Virus record (IMG/VR): IMGVR_UViG_3300044684_000224
Span: 1-64,000 of that record
Reading direction: 5' to 3' (one strand)
DNA length: 64,000 nt
Origin: a virus
A program made the position numbers and the translations under genes. How positions within the stretch are numbered: position 1 is the stretch's first letter; each line of letters starts with the position of its first letter. Positions 30,736-38,099 of this stretch are shown here, one piece after another. Under the pieces are notes generated by a model. The model was not told where the DNA came from. It saw only the letters and a program-made list of their open reading frames with translations, and searched no databases.

Positions 30736-32408
30736 GCGATTTCGATCTCAACCAGGCGGTCGCCGACGTGCCCCATTCGACCCCCCTGGCCGACTACGCA
30801 ACAGTCGTCTATCAGTACGGATGCCCGCACTGGGCGGACTTTGACGACATCGCGATGGAGCAACTGCGGTTGGCTCACAACCTCCGTAACCGTCTTGTCG
30901 AGATCGAACTGGCACACGAGGCGGCGCTGGCCGCTGCTCTCGCCGAGGACCCTTCCGTTAGTGCCGCGCAGGCCGCGCTGGCGGATGCCGACCAGGCAGT
31001 GAAGGACCTGGAGGAGCGTCTGCTGCGGGAGCGGGTGACGGATCGGTCTCGCGTGGCCCGAGTTGAGACGAAGGGGGCCATCAAGGCTGCGCGTGCCGCG
31101 CGGTCGGCTGCCAAGGTGGCGCTGAAGGCTGCGAAGGCGGCTGCGCGGGCGACACAGCGGGAACGTCGTGGAGAACTCCGGGACGCCCACATGGCCGCGC
31201 TGACCCAGGCGCGTGCCGCTGCGGTTGCTGACGGGCTGTTCTGGTCGACCGCGACCGATGTGTTGGACCACCATCGGGTCGCGGCGAAGGCAGTGATCCG
31301 TAAGCGTGTCGCTGGCCAGCCGGCCCGGTTGCGGTTTCACCGCTGGGATGGGTCGGGGACCTTGACCACGCAGGTGCAGTGGCAGACGGGAGGCCCGCTG
31401 CCGTCGCCCGCCGCGCTCGCCGCCGGGTGGGGTGGGTTGGCGACGTTGTCGCCGTGCGGCGACCCAGCGGTGCGTCCCCGGGGCGCCGAGCGGTTCGGCG
31501 AGCTGGCAATGCGGGTGCGCAGCGCCGACCATGGCGGGGATCACCGGCTGGTCGTCCCTGTGATCTTGCACCGGTGGATGCCGGCGAATGCGGAGATCAA
31601 GCGTATTCAGGTGAGTCGCCGTGCGGTCGCGGGCCAGCACCGGCTGTTCGTGTCGGTGACCTGCCGTGTGCCGGCGCCGGTGCCGTCCCGGTCGAGGACG
31701 GCTGTCGCGGTTGATGTGCAGTGGCGCGGTGTCGGTGACGGCAATGTGCTGGTGGCTCGGGTGGGTGTGTCTGGCGGTCCGGTTCCTGCGCCGCCGGATG
31801 CGGTGCGCGAGTTGTGTGTGTCGCGTCCGGGTGGTGTGGACATGCACGCCAGTGCCGAGTGGCGGGCGGTCCTGGCCCGTGGTGAGCGTATCCAGTCGGT
31901 GCGTGACGAGATGCTGGACGACCTGCGGCCCCGGCTGGTGGAGGCGCTGGCCGACGCGGCTGTTGCCGACGCGGTGGGTGTCACGGGTGCCGTGGTGGCG
32001 CGGTGGCGGTCACCGGGTCGGTTTGCGCGGTTGGCGCGCGTGTGGCCGCAGGATCATGCGCTGGCGGTGCCGCTGGAGTTGTGGCGCGCGCGGGATCGGC
32101 ACCTGTGGGAGTTCCAGTCGCATGAGCGCGCCCAGATTCTGGGTCGGCGTCGCGAGGTGTACCGCTGTTTCGCGGCGTGGCTGGCGGGGCACGCGTCCGT
32201 GATCGTGGTGTCCGATGTGGATATCGCTGAGGCGCGGCGGCGGCCGGATGTGTGCCAGGACGATCCGCATGGTGCGCGTGGCGCGCGGCGTCTGGTGCAG
32301 TTCGCGGCGCCGGGGGAGTTGCGGGCGGCGATCGTGGCCGCTGCGGCTCGTCGGGGTGTTGAGGTGTTGTTCGCGTCCCAGTCAGCGACGACTGAGGTGG
32401 CGGCATGA
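30732..32408 (+). CDS. cas12m: Cas12m-like (type V-M/V-U) CRISPR effector, C-terminally short
   Basis: 558 residues from GTG 30732. The N-terminal part has the Cas12m features LRLAHNLRNRLVEIELAHEAAL (44-65) and a long charged helical arm (75-165). WSTATDVLDHHRVAAKAV and ARLRFHRWDGSGTLTTQVQ follow (171-216), then LHRWMPANAEIK (279-290). A RuvC-I strand TAVAVDVQW carries Asp328. A RuvC-II-like IVVSDVDIAEARR carries Asp495 and Glu500. The usual C-terminal CxxC...CxxC zinc ribbon and RuvC-III Asp are absent, and no frame after the stop encodes them. Known Cas12m binds DNA under crRNA guidance without cutting; this protein is even less likely to cut. No cas1, cas2 or cas4 is nearby. Recognition is from memory of Cas12m sequence, not a search. 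Confidence 0.85.
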   Translation: MSDFDLNQAVADVPHSTPLADYATVVYQYGCPHWADFDDIAMEQLRLAHNLRNRLVEIELAHEAALAAALAEDPSVSAAQAALADADQAVKDLEERLLRERVTDRSRVARVETKGAIKAARAARSAAKVALKAAKAAARATQRERRGELRDAHMAALTQARAAAVADGLFWSTATDVLDHHRVAAKAVIRKRVAGQPARLRFHRWDGSGTLTTQVQWQTGGPLPSPAALAAGWGGLATLSPCGDPAVRPRGAERFGELAMRVRSADHGGDHRLVVPVILHRWMPANAEIKRIQVSRRAVAGQHRLFVSVTCRVPAPVPSRSRTAVAVDVQWRGVGDGNVLVARVGVSGGPVPAPPDAVRELCVSRPGGVDMHASAEWRAVLARGERIQSVRDEMLDDLRPRLVEALADAAVADAVGVTGAVVARWRSPGRFARLARVWPQDHALAVPLELWRARDRHLWEFQSHERAQILGRRREVYRCFAAWLAGHASVIVVSDVDIAEARRRPDVCQDDPHGARGARRLVQFAAPGELRAAIVAAAARRGVEVLFASQSATTEVAA

Positions 32409-32522
32409 ACACATATGCCAGCGCGAAGGCTTCGTATTCGCGACAGCGACCAACTGGTCAGCTGGACGGCGATTTCGGTGAGCGTGGTGGAAATGCCAGC
32501 GCGAAGGCCTCGTATTTGCGAC
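32409..32522 (+). CRISPR. Two-repeat CRISPR cluster abutting the effector stop
   Basis: Repeats of 36 bases lie at 32409-32444 and 32487-32522 with a 42-base spacer. The first is divergent in its first six bases and starts at the base after the cas12m-like TGA. Both keep ATGCCAGCGC and GGC(T/C)TCGTATT. Repeat 1 has CGCGAA...TTCGCG where the main array has CGCAAA...TTTGCG, a compensated change in the stem. Confidence 0.85.
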
Positions 32523-32556
32523 CCGTCCATGAACTGACCCACAAGCAGGAGGCGAC

Positions 32557-33060
32557 ATGAGCGTGACAGTGACAGTGCCGGACGACCCGATCTCGCACCA
32601 ACTGACCGAGTTGATCCGCAAGGGCGCCACCCCGGAGGACGCGGCCACGGCCGTGCTGGAGCCCTACCAGCCGACGCCTCTCGCAGGCGAGGCGTGGCGG
32701 GTGGTGCGGGATGCGGCGTTGAAGATTTCACGGCTGGCGGCCAGGGCTGCGGAGGACCGCGCGTTCCAGCCGGCGGGGGAGCGCACCGCGCGGGAGGCAC
32801 GGTTGGCGATTCCCCGGGTCCGGTTCCGGGTGGGCGATGGCACCGAGGTGGAGTGGGGTCGGGCGACTGTGACGCAGCATCAGGCACGGATCGCGTGGCA
32901 GCGCACCCAGATGGATGCGATCGCCGTGGATATCGACCGGCACACGGGGGCGGTCGATTTGATCGAACAGCACGGGGTTTCCTGCCTGGACGACATTCCC
33001 AACTGGCCGGATTTGCTTCCTGGCGTGTTGGACGGTGCGAGCGGCTCGGTGGCGGCCTAG
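32557..33060 (+). CDS. Unknown protein encoded between the two CRISPR clusters
   Basis: 167 residues with ribosome site AGGAGGCGAC. Helical N-terminal half (ISHQLTELIRKGATPEDAATAVLE), then a strand-rich block (RVRFRVGDGTEVEWGRATVT) and HQARIAWQRTQMD. No nuclease, HTH or Cas1/2 motif is visible. Its site between repeat clusters could be chance or could mark an accessory or anti-defence factor. Similar proteins may occur in actinophages without CRISPR, so linkage is uncertain. Confidence 0.7.
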   Translation: MSVTVTVPDDPISHQLTELIRKGATPEDAATAVLEPYQPTPLAGEAWRVVRDAALKISRLAARAAEDRAFQPAGERTAREARLAIPRVRFRVGDGTEVEWGRATVTQHQARIAWQRTQMDAIAVDIDRHTGAVDLIEQHGVSCLDDIPNWPDLLPGVLDGASGSVAA

Positions 33061-33217
33061 GTACTGGGGACCGCTCGCATAGGTGGGTTGATCTGGAGGT
33101 TTAAGCGCGGTGGAGATCATGGTGACACGGGATGCGGTGCTTGCCGAGGGGTGCTCCGGGGGACCGCTCGCGTTGATCTCCGCTGCCGCAGGTCAGGGTT
33201 GCCAGAAACAGGTAGCC
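33061..33217 (+). promoter_or_regulatory. Candidate leader before the main CRISPR array
   Basis: 157 bases with no supported gene. It is GC-rich with a TTGATCTGG-like stretch that might serve as a promoter. An open frame runs on through the array but only because 36-base repeats lack stops. No clear -10 is seen. Confidence 0.4.
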
Positions 33218-33624
33218 GTGGAAATGCCAGCGCAAAGGCTTCGTATTTGCGACAACGTCATCCGCGCGCCCTTGACGCGGGTGTCCGCCACGGTGGAAAT
33301 GCCAGCGCAAAGGCTTCGTATTTGCGACTTGAACCCCGCCTCCATCATCTCGACTTGGACCTGCGCGTCGTGGAAATGCCAGCGCAAAGGCTTCGTATTT
33401 GCGACGGGTACGGAGTGGAACAACTTGGCGAGTTCGTCGACCGGGTGGAAATGCCAGCGCAAAGGCTTCGTATTTGCGACGACCGGTTGGTGGCCGCAGT
33501 CATCAAAGGCTGGAGTGGAAATGCCAGCGCAAAGGCTTCGTATTTGCGACTCGTCGGTCACCGGTCGCCCTCCTGTCGCAAGTCGCCGGTGGAAACGCCT
33601 GCGCAAAGGCTTCGTATTTGCGAC
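33218..33624 (+). CRISPR. Main CRISPR array, six repeats and five spacers
   Basis: 36-base repeats start at 33218, 33293, 33370, 33445, 33515 and 33589. The first five are identical (GTGGAAATGCCAGCGC...TATTTGCGAC); the last has two changes, as at a degenerate array end. Spacers are 39, 41, 39, 34 and 38 bases. The repeat's 3' half can fold as CGCAAA-ggcttcgta-TTTGCG, a short stem like Cas12 crRNA handles. All five spacers are open in at least one reading frame and look coding. None gave an evident long match in this window. Confidence 0.95.
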
Positions 33625-33670
33625 GGGACCTGTGGCGCGAGGCCAAGCGGATACACGACGAAATAGACGA

Positions 33671-33760
33671 ATGACCAAGCGCGGCCCGCTCGCTCTGGCA
33701 GGAGCTCACGGGCCGCTAACCCTAGGAGACGAGACCTCCCATGGCTGGAGAAGACGGTAG
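33671..33760 (+). CDS. Doubtful 29-residue peptide after the array
   Basis: ATG 33671 lies 47 bases after the last repeat. The peptide starts MTKRGPLALAGAHGPLTLGD. It overlaps the next tiny frame. There is no clear ribosome site. Confidence 0.25.
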   Translation: MTKRGPLALAGAHGPLTLGDETSHGWRRR

Positions 33761-33824
33761 ACCCCATGGCCCTGATCACCAAACCGCGCCGATTGACGGC
33801 TCACCGCTGGGTGGTGGTCGGTGA
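33741..33824 (+). CDS. Possible 27-residue peptide
   Basis: ATG 33741 to TGA 33824 (MAGEDGRPHGPDHQTAPIDG...). The TGA overlaps the next ATG, which hints at coupling. Confidence 0.3.
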   Translation: MAGEDGRPHGPDHQTAPIDGSPLGGGR

Positions 33825-33973
33825 TGGGCAAGAAGAAGGACAACGGCGGCTATCGGTACACGGCGAACGACCGGGATCTGCGGCGCTCGTGCCCGCTGAC
33901 GCTGGTCCTGCTGGCGGGATGGCCGGCGTTCGGCGTGCTGGCCGCGGTCAGCGCCGTGAAGGGATGGCTATGA
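33824..33973 (+). CDS. Tiny membrane protein
   Basis: 49 residues with a charged start (MGKKKDNGGYRYTAND) and one membrane segment (about 26-45). Coupled by overlaps to both sides. Confidence 0.5.
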   Translation: MGKKKDNGGYRYTANDRDLRRSCPLTLVLLAGWPAFGVLAAVSAVKGWL

Positions 33974-34083
33974 GCAACAACCGCAAGGACTACGGGCCGT
34001 CCGGGTGTGCGAAGTCGATTCGCCGGTCAGCGTTCCTGCTCGGTCTGATCGTGGCGCTGCTGTTGCGTCGGAGGTCTCGGTGA
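33970..34083 (+). CDS. Tiny membrane protein
   Basis: 37 residues: polar start, one membrane segment (SAFLLGLIVALLL) and a basic RRRSR end. ATGA overlap with the previous gene. Confidence 0.5.
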   Translation: MSNNRKDYGPSGCAKSIRRSAFLLGLIVALLLRRRSR

Positions 34084-34214
34084 CCGAGGAGATGCTGGCG
34101 GTGTACCGCGACGCGGTGGACTGGACGACCACCCGATTCGAGCCGCGGTCCTCGCATGACTGGGGTGTGCTGGCCCGGTTGGCGGAGGCCCTTGTGGAGG
34201 ACGAGACCCCTTAG
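34080..34214 (+). CDS. Tiny acidic protein
   Basis: 44 residues from GTG 34080, two helices, unknown function. Followed by a hairpin. Confidence 0.5.
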   Translation: MTEEMLAVYRDAVDWTTTRFEPRSSHDWGVLARLAEALVEDETP

Positions 34215-34221
34215 ATACAGC

Positions 34222-34249
34222 GCGGTCCGGGATTGCCGTCCCGGACCGC
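34222..34249 (+). terminator. Hairpin terminator or attenuator
   Basis: GCGGTCCGGGA pairs with TCCCGGACCGC around six bases, with no T-run. It separates the CRISPR-side genes from the next operon. Confidence 0.7.
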
Positions 34250-34275
34250 ATCACCAGACTTGAAAGGACTTCCCA

Positions 34276-34716
34276 ATGTCTGATTCTACCGCACCCATGG
34301 AGTGGCTCGCGTCGCTTCGTCGTCACCTGATCAAGCACTCCCTAGACGACGTGGTCACCGCCATCAAATTGCCCGCGTATGGGGCGACCGGCATGGTCCA
34401 CGTGTATCCGTCGCGCGGCACGGATCTGTCGATCCTGGCCGAGTTTCTGTGCAGTCTGCGCGGCACCACGGTGTTGGCCGCCGACTTTCCGACGGATCGT
34501 GACCGCGTGGTGCATCTGCATGCGATAGGCGGGATGGGTGATGGGTCGCCGTTGAAGGTCATAGTGATCGTGGAGCACGAGGAGTTCGACCTGCTAATGG
34601 CGAACGCGTCGTTGATCCCGGGTGCCGATGTGTCGGTCGATCTGTTGCTGCGGTTGGTGGACGCGTCCACTGCTGAGCGCCGCCCGGTCGTTGCCGGATC
34701 GGCGGTGTCGTCATGA
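34276..34716 (+). CDS. Unknown alpha/beta protein
   Basis: 146 residues behind GAAAGGAC. Alternating strands and helices (GMVHVYPSRGTDLSILAEFL, LKVIVIVEHEEFDLLM). First gene of the next operon. No family recognised. Confidence 0.65.
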   Translation: MSDSTAPMEWLASLRRHLIKHSLDDVVTAIKLPAYGATGMVHVYPSRGTDLSILAEFLCSLRGTTVLAADFPTDRDRVVHLHAIGGMGDGSPLKVIVIVEHEEFDLLMANASLIPGADVSVDLLLRLVDASTAERRPVVAGSAVSS

Positions 34717-34823
34717 CCCCGGCACAGGTGGCGAACGCTGATCAGTTCGAACGGTCCACTCCTGCCCTCGCGGGTTTGGCTGCCATGCTGCTAATCCGTG
34801 CGGCCGAAGCGGGTGCGGCATGA
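34713..34823 (+). CDS. Tiny helical protein
   Basis: 36 residues (MTPAQVANADQFERSTPALA...), Ala-rich single helix. Coupled at both ends by ATGA. Confidence 0.45.
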   Translation: MTPAQVANADQFERSTPALAGLAAMLLIRAAEAGAA

Positions 34824-35185
34824 GCGCTCTGGTGTCGGTATCTCAATCCGCAGTGGACGGATGGCTGTGGCTCACCGCATGGCTGGTGCTGGGCGTCTAT
34901 GTGGCGGCGCGTATTGCGCGGTGTCTGATCGACCGTGCGGACGGGGCCGTGTCGCGGTGGGTGTACGGGCACCGGGAGCGGGACGAGGATGCCGCGTACG
35001 AGCAGGGGTATCGGGATGGCCAGGAGTCCGGAGGTGTCGAGGACGTGGCCAAGGCGGCTCGCGAGCCAACCGGGCGTCATTCCGCCGAGAGTGCAGCCGA
35101 GGTGACCGGTGCGTTGTCGGTCGTGGCTGGGGAGATCCAGGACCCGGTCGGTGTCGCGTTCGGACAGGACGGTGGGGCGCCGTGA
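34820..35185 (+). CDS. Membrane protein with acidic tail
   Basis: 121 residues with one strong membrane segment (about 13-32), then a charged cytoplasmic region (YEQGYRDGQESGGVEDVAKA). Unknown function. Confidence 0.6.
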   Translation: MSALVSVSQSAVDGWLWLTAWLVLGVYVAARIARCLIDRADGAVSRWVYGHRERDEDAAYEQGYRDGQESGGVEDVAKAAREPTGRHSAESAAEVTGALSVVAGEIQDPVGVAFGQDGGAP

Positions 35186-35376
35186 GCGGCAACGGATTCC
35201 GCATCACGTGCGAAGACTTGGCGACGGGCGAGAGTTCGACCGTGGAGATCGTCAGCGGCGACTTCATGCTCATCCCGACCGGCACGTGCTACCTCCACAA
35301 GGTCGCGAAGTACACCAACGGAACTGTCGTGCTCACACTGAAGGGCTACGCGCCGCTGCGAGGTGAGACCTCGTGA
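35182..35376 (+). CDS. Small beta-rich protein
   Basis: 64 residues from GTG 35182, mostly strands (FRITCEDLATGESSTVEIVS). Overlaps both neighbours. Unknown. Confidence 0.55.
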   Translation: MSGNGFRITCEDLATGESSTVEIVSGDFMLIPTGTCYLHKVAKYTNGTVVLTLKGYAPLRGETS

Positions 35377-35630
35377 GCTACGAAAGCAGGGCCTACGACA
35401 AGCCCAACACGGACGGCTTCCCGCCGGACCCGGTCGTCGTGCTCGTCGTCACCGGCACGCATGACGTGTCCCGCTTCGTGCACCTGCTGTCCGGCGGTCA
35501 GCCCGTCATCGAGCAACTGATCGTCGGCAGGCGTGTCCGTGAGCAGGTGCGGCGCCACAACGGCGGCCTGGCCGCGCTGAAGCTTCTGGCTCAGCACGGT
35601 GGTCCGGACTTCACGCAGGAGGCGCCATGA
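35373..35630 (+). CDS. Small protein, unknown function
   Basis: 85 residues from GTG 35373. A VVVLVVTGTHDVSRFVHLL strand-helix then a basic helix. ATGA overlap with the DUF3850-like gene. Confidence 0.6.
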   Translation: MSYESRAYDKPNTDGFPPDPVVVLVVTGTHDVSRFVHLLSGGQPVIEQLIVGRRVREQVRRHNGGLAALKLLAQHGGPDFTQEAP

Positions 35631-35923
35631 AGCACGAGCTGAAGACGCTGCCGGCCTACTTCGATCGACTCGAGGATGGCAGCAAAACGTTCGAAGTACG
35701 TCGTGATGACCGCGGCTTCCAGATGGGCGATGAGTTGTGGCTGCGTGAGTACGACCCTGATCGCTGTGTCGCGCACAACATCCGCCATACCAGATGTGCG
35801 GCATACACGGGCCGTGAACTGGAATTCAAGGTGGGATTTGTCTTCAAGGCTGGCGTCGGCGTGGACCTCGGCGGGTACGTGATCCTGTCGCTGCTGCCGA
35901 TGGATGGCGGTGATCCGTCGTGA
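35627..35923 (+). CDS. DUF3850 (ASCH/PUA-like) protein
   Basis: 98 residues matching the DUF3850 pattern throughout: HELKTLPAYFDRLEDGSKTFEVRRDDRGFQ, GDELWLREYDP, YTGRELEFKVGFVFK and GYVILSLLP. The fold is a small beta-barrel related to ASCH/PUA RNA-binding domains. It is common in phages, with unknown targets; RNA or modified nucleotide binding is a guess from the fold. Confidence 0.85.
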   Translation: MKHELKTLPAYFDRLEDGSKTFEVRRDDRGFQMGDELWLREYDPDRCVAHNIRHTRCAAYTGRELEFKVGFVFKAGVGVDLGGYVILSLLPMDGGDPS

Positions 35924-36006
35924 GCGTGCATGCCGTCCAAGTGACGCGCGTGGTGGTCGTCGGCGGCATGGGGTGCGCCCTGTTTCTGGTGATGGTGACG
36001 CGGTGA
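35920..36006 (+). CDS. Tiny single-span membrane peptide
   Basis: 28 residues from GTG 35920, nearly all hydrophobic (VTRVVVVGGMGCALFLVMV). Coupled by GTGA overlaps. Confidence 0.45.
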   Translation: MSVHAVQVTRVVVVGGMGCALFLVMVTR

Positions 36007-36299
36007 GCGCGCCGGCCGAGTGGCCGCCTCCCGGCTACACCTTTGCGTGGACACCCACCACTGTGGCTGAGCCGGGCACGAACTGGGAAGCGTTGCCGCC
36101 TAACGCCACGCCTCGGTCCTGTCGGTATCGCACGTCGCCAACGGGTGTGTGCGAGGGCGATGCAGTGGCGCGAATGCGTCTGGTCGCCAACGGGCACGTG
36201 CAGTGGCGGTACTTCTGTGAGGCCCACCTGTACGGCCGGCGCCTGCGTGACGGAGTGCTGGTGACCGCGGTGCTGGTCCCGATTGGAGGTGTGGCGTGA
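36003..36299 (+). CDS. Small protein with Cys pairs
   Basis: 98 residues. A Pro/Trp-rich start and C...C, C..H spacing (RSCRYRTSPTGVCEGDAVAR, WRYFCEAH) suggest a small zinc-binding domain of the kind found in many actinophages. Confidence 0.6.
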   Translation: MSAPAEWPPPGYTFAWTPTTVAEPGTNWEALPPNATPRSCRYRTSPTGVCEGDAVARMRLVANGHVQWRYFCEAHLYGRRLRDGVLVTAVLVPIGGVA

Positions 36300-36487
36300 A
36301 CCGCTTCATTGTTGACGTGGTCGTCGCGGCGATTGCTACGCCCATCCTGCATGCGTACTCCCAGCCGCTGTTCCACGCGGCTATCTCGTGGCCGGTGTCG
36401 GTCGTGGGTGGTCTCGTCTTGGGTTTCGGCGGCTGGTGTGCCTGGTTCTGGTTCGTCGATGGCGTTGAGGACGGTGACTGGTGGTGA
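36296..36487 (+). CDS. Small membrane protein
   Basis: 63 residues with two hydrophobic segments (about 4-20 and 31-53). GTG start, overlapped both sides. Confidence 0.6.
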   Translation: MNRFIVDVVVAAIATPILHAYSQPLFHAAISWPVSVVGGLVLGFGGWCAWFWFVDGVEDGDWW

Positions 36488-36900
36488 GCCTCGACTTCGA
36501 CGACGCCTACGCGCGCTCCACTGAGGAGCACACCTTCAGCAACTCGACCATGTGGGAGATCTGGTCCGGTAACTGGTGTGCACGCTGCAAGCGTGAGGCA
36601 CCGCTGCGCGCTGGCCTGAAGGGCCAGATTGGCTGCCCGTTGGTCGCGGTCGCTCTGTTGGGCCGGAAGCCAGCGGAATGGCTGCGGCAACCTGACTCGG
36701 AGATCGAGACCGAGAACGGCTACGACGTGGCGAATATCTTTCACTGTATCGAATTTCGTGGGCCGGACGGCGGCGGTGGCAGCGAGCCGGGCCCGAAGCC
36801 GGACCCGCGGGGGATGGACGGCTTGTTCCCGCGCCCTGAGCGTCGGGCGCGGATGTTTGTGCAGCCGCAACCGGAGCACGTCTTGGCAGGTGCGCCGTGA
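36484..36900 (+). CDS. Small Cys-containing protein
   Basis: 138 residues from GTG 36484. TMWEIWSGNWCARCKREAPLR and GCPLVAVALLG suggest a zinc-supported fold; the last third is Gly/Pro-rich and disordered. Similar small proteins occur in actinophages. Confidence 0.6.
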   Translation: MSLDFDDAYARSTEEHTFSNSTMWEIWSGNWCARCKREAPLRAGLKGQIGCPLVAVALLGRKPAEWLRQPDSEIETENGYDVANIFHCIEFRGPDGGGGSEPGPKPDPRGMDGLFPRPERRARMFVQPQPEHVLAGAP

Positions 36901-37022
36901 CCTCTCATGTGCACCGTCGTCATCCGATCCTGGCGCTGCGCCGACAGTCCTGGTGCCTGCCGGCCGCGTTCGCTGCGGTTTGTGCGCTGGCTGCTATCTG
37001 GTGGGTGGTGGCGACAGCATGA
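36897..37022 (+). CDS. Tiny membrane protein
   Basis: 41 residues with a basic N-terminus and one membrane segment (about 20-40). Overlaps both neighbours. Confidence 0.5.
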   Translation: MTSHVHRRHPILALRRQSWCLPAAFAAVCALAAIWWVVATA

Positions 37023-37240
37023 CGATTTCCCACTGCCCGCGCTGCGCGGCTGACCTCCGTGAGGAGTGGGTCAGCGGAGACGGCTCTCGTGTCATCGGCG
37101 TCAAGATCCGTGGCGTCTACGACGGAGTCCTGTTCTACCTCTGCCCGGCCTGCGACGACACATGGAACCGATGGTCAGAGGACCATCCGCTCTTCGCCGT
37201 TGCTGAGCGCCATATGGCAGAGAGGAAGGCCGCTCGATGA
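37019..37240 (+). CDS. Small zinc-ribbon protein
   Basis: 73 residues with CPRC near the start and CPAC near residue 49, a clear four-Cys ribbon. Unknown role. Confidence 0.65.
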   Translation: MTISHCPRCAADLREEWVSGDGSRVIGVKIRGVYDGVLFYLCPACDDTWNRWSEDHPLFAVAERHMAERKAAR

Positions 37241-37524
37241 GCGTCGCGCCCATGTGGATTGTCATTGCTGGCGCTGGTTTCGTCGCCCTCCTGGCTGCAT
37301 TCCTTCTAGGTCGGTGGCGCTGGCTGGAGGACCACCCGCAGCCGGAAACCGAGCCCGAACCGGCGCTCGTCGAAGCGAGACACCGCGCCGAGGACAAGGC
37401 GGAGGGCTTGCCGCCAGAAGTCCAGTTCTTCCGTGGTCTTGCCGACACGGTGCCGAATATTCGGCTGGCCGCGCTCGCCGAGCAGGCCGCGGTAGCCAAC
37501 GTGGAACTCGGGGGTGAGCGGTGA
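37237..37524 (+). CDS. Membrane-anchored acidic protein
   Basis: 95 residues with one N-terminal membrane segment (about 7-26) and a Glu-rich cytoplasmic helix. Unknown. Confidence 0.6.
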   Translation: MSVAPMWIVIAGAGFVALLAAFLLGRWRWLEDHPQPETEPEPALVEARHRAEDKAEGLPPEVQFFRGLADTVPNIRLAALAEQAAVANVELGGER

Positions 37525-38099
37525 GCATCTATAGCACCGAATGGGACATTGACTCCAGCGATCACCGCGACGACTGCGCCCGGTGGCGGGACTGCGCTTG
37601 CGACGATCCGTTTTCGCATGGCCGGTGGATGGGCACGGGGCAGCATCATTTGGCTTACGACCGCAGTCGGGCATGCACGTGTCTGTGCGGTCCGATCGCC
37701 TACCGAGGCAGCCACATCGTGCCGTCCGAGCAGGACGAGCGCGGCGGTTCGCTGACGATGGCCACGATTGCCGGGTTCATCACGCGGGACGGCCGGGACG
37801 ATGGCCCGGAGGACGAGGACGCGGTCTGGCCTTTTTTGCGCGTCTCGCTGACGCCAGCGTTGGGTCCGAACCCGGCCGCGCGTCCGCGTCCGTGGCTGGA
37901 TCGCCTGATCCGTCTGTTGCCGCTGCGGTGGCGGTGGCGGATCTCGGACACGCTGCGCGGCAGGTACTGCGAGGACGTGGTGCTCGACCGCGAGCAGATT
38001 GTTTCGCTGCGGGACTATCTGACCGAGGTGCTGGACCGGATACCGCCGGCCGATGGTGCGGCGCCGGCCGATGGCGTGTCCCCGCTGGCGGTGGGGTGA
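37521..38099 (+). CDS. Unknown protein with Cys/His-rich N-terminus
   Basis: 192 residues. The first 70 hold many Cys and His (DHRDDCARWRDCACDDP...ACTCLCG), a likely metal site. The rest is mixed alpha/beta with a basic middle (RLIRLLPLRWRWRI). An ATG at 37759 could mark a shorter product. No family recognised. Confidence 0.6.
   Translation: MSIYSTEWDIDSSDHRDDCARWRDCACDDPFSHGRWMGTGQHHLAYDRSRACTCLCGPIAYRGSHIVPSEQDERGGSLTMATIAGFITRDGRDDGPEDEDAVWPFLRVSLTPALGPNPAARPRPWLDRLIRLLPLRWRWRISDTLRGRYCEDVVLDREQIVSLRDYLTEVLDRIPPADGAAPADGVSPLAVG

Noticed and set aside
30435-31847. 470-residue minus-strand frame opposite the Cas12m-like gene
   Set aside because: GC-rich antisense shadow with His/Arg-rich composition and no ribosome site.
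30601-33217. A tracrRNA or cas1/cas2 near the effector
   Set aside because: I found no anti-repeat sequence outside the arrays and no adaptation-protein motifs; Cas12m systems are not known to need a tracrRNA.
33088-33760. Long open frames across the CRISPR array encoding repeated peptides such as GNASAKASYLR
   Set aside because: They exist because the 36-base repeat has no stop in those frames; repeat-spacer structure explains them.
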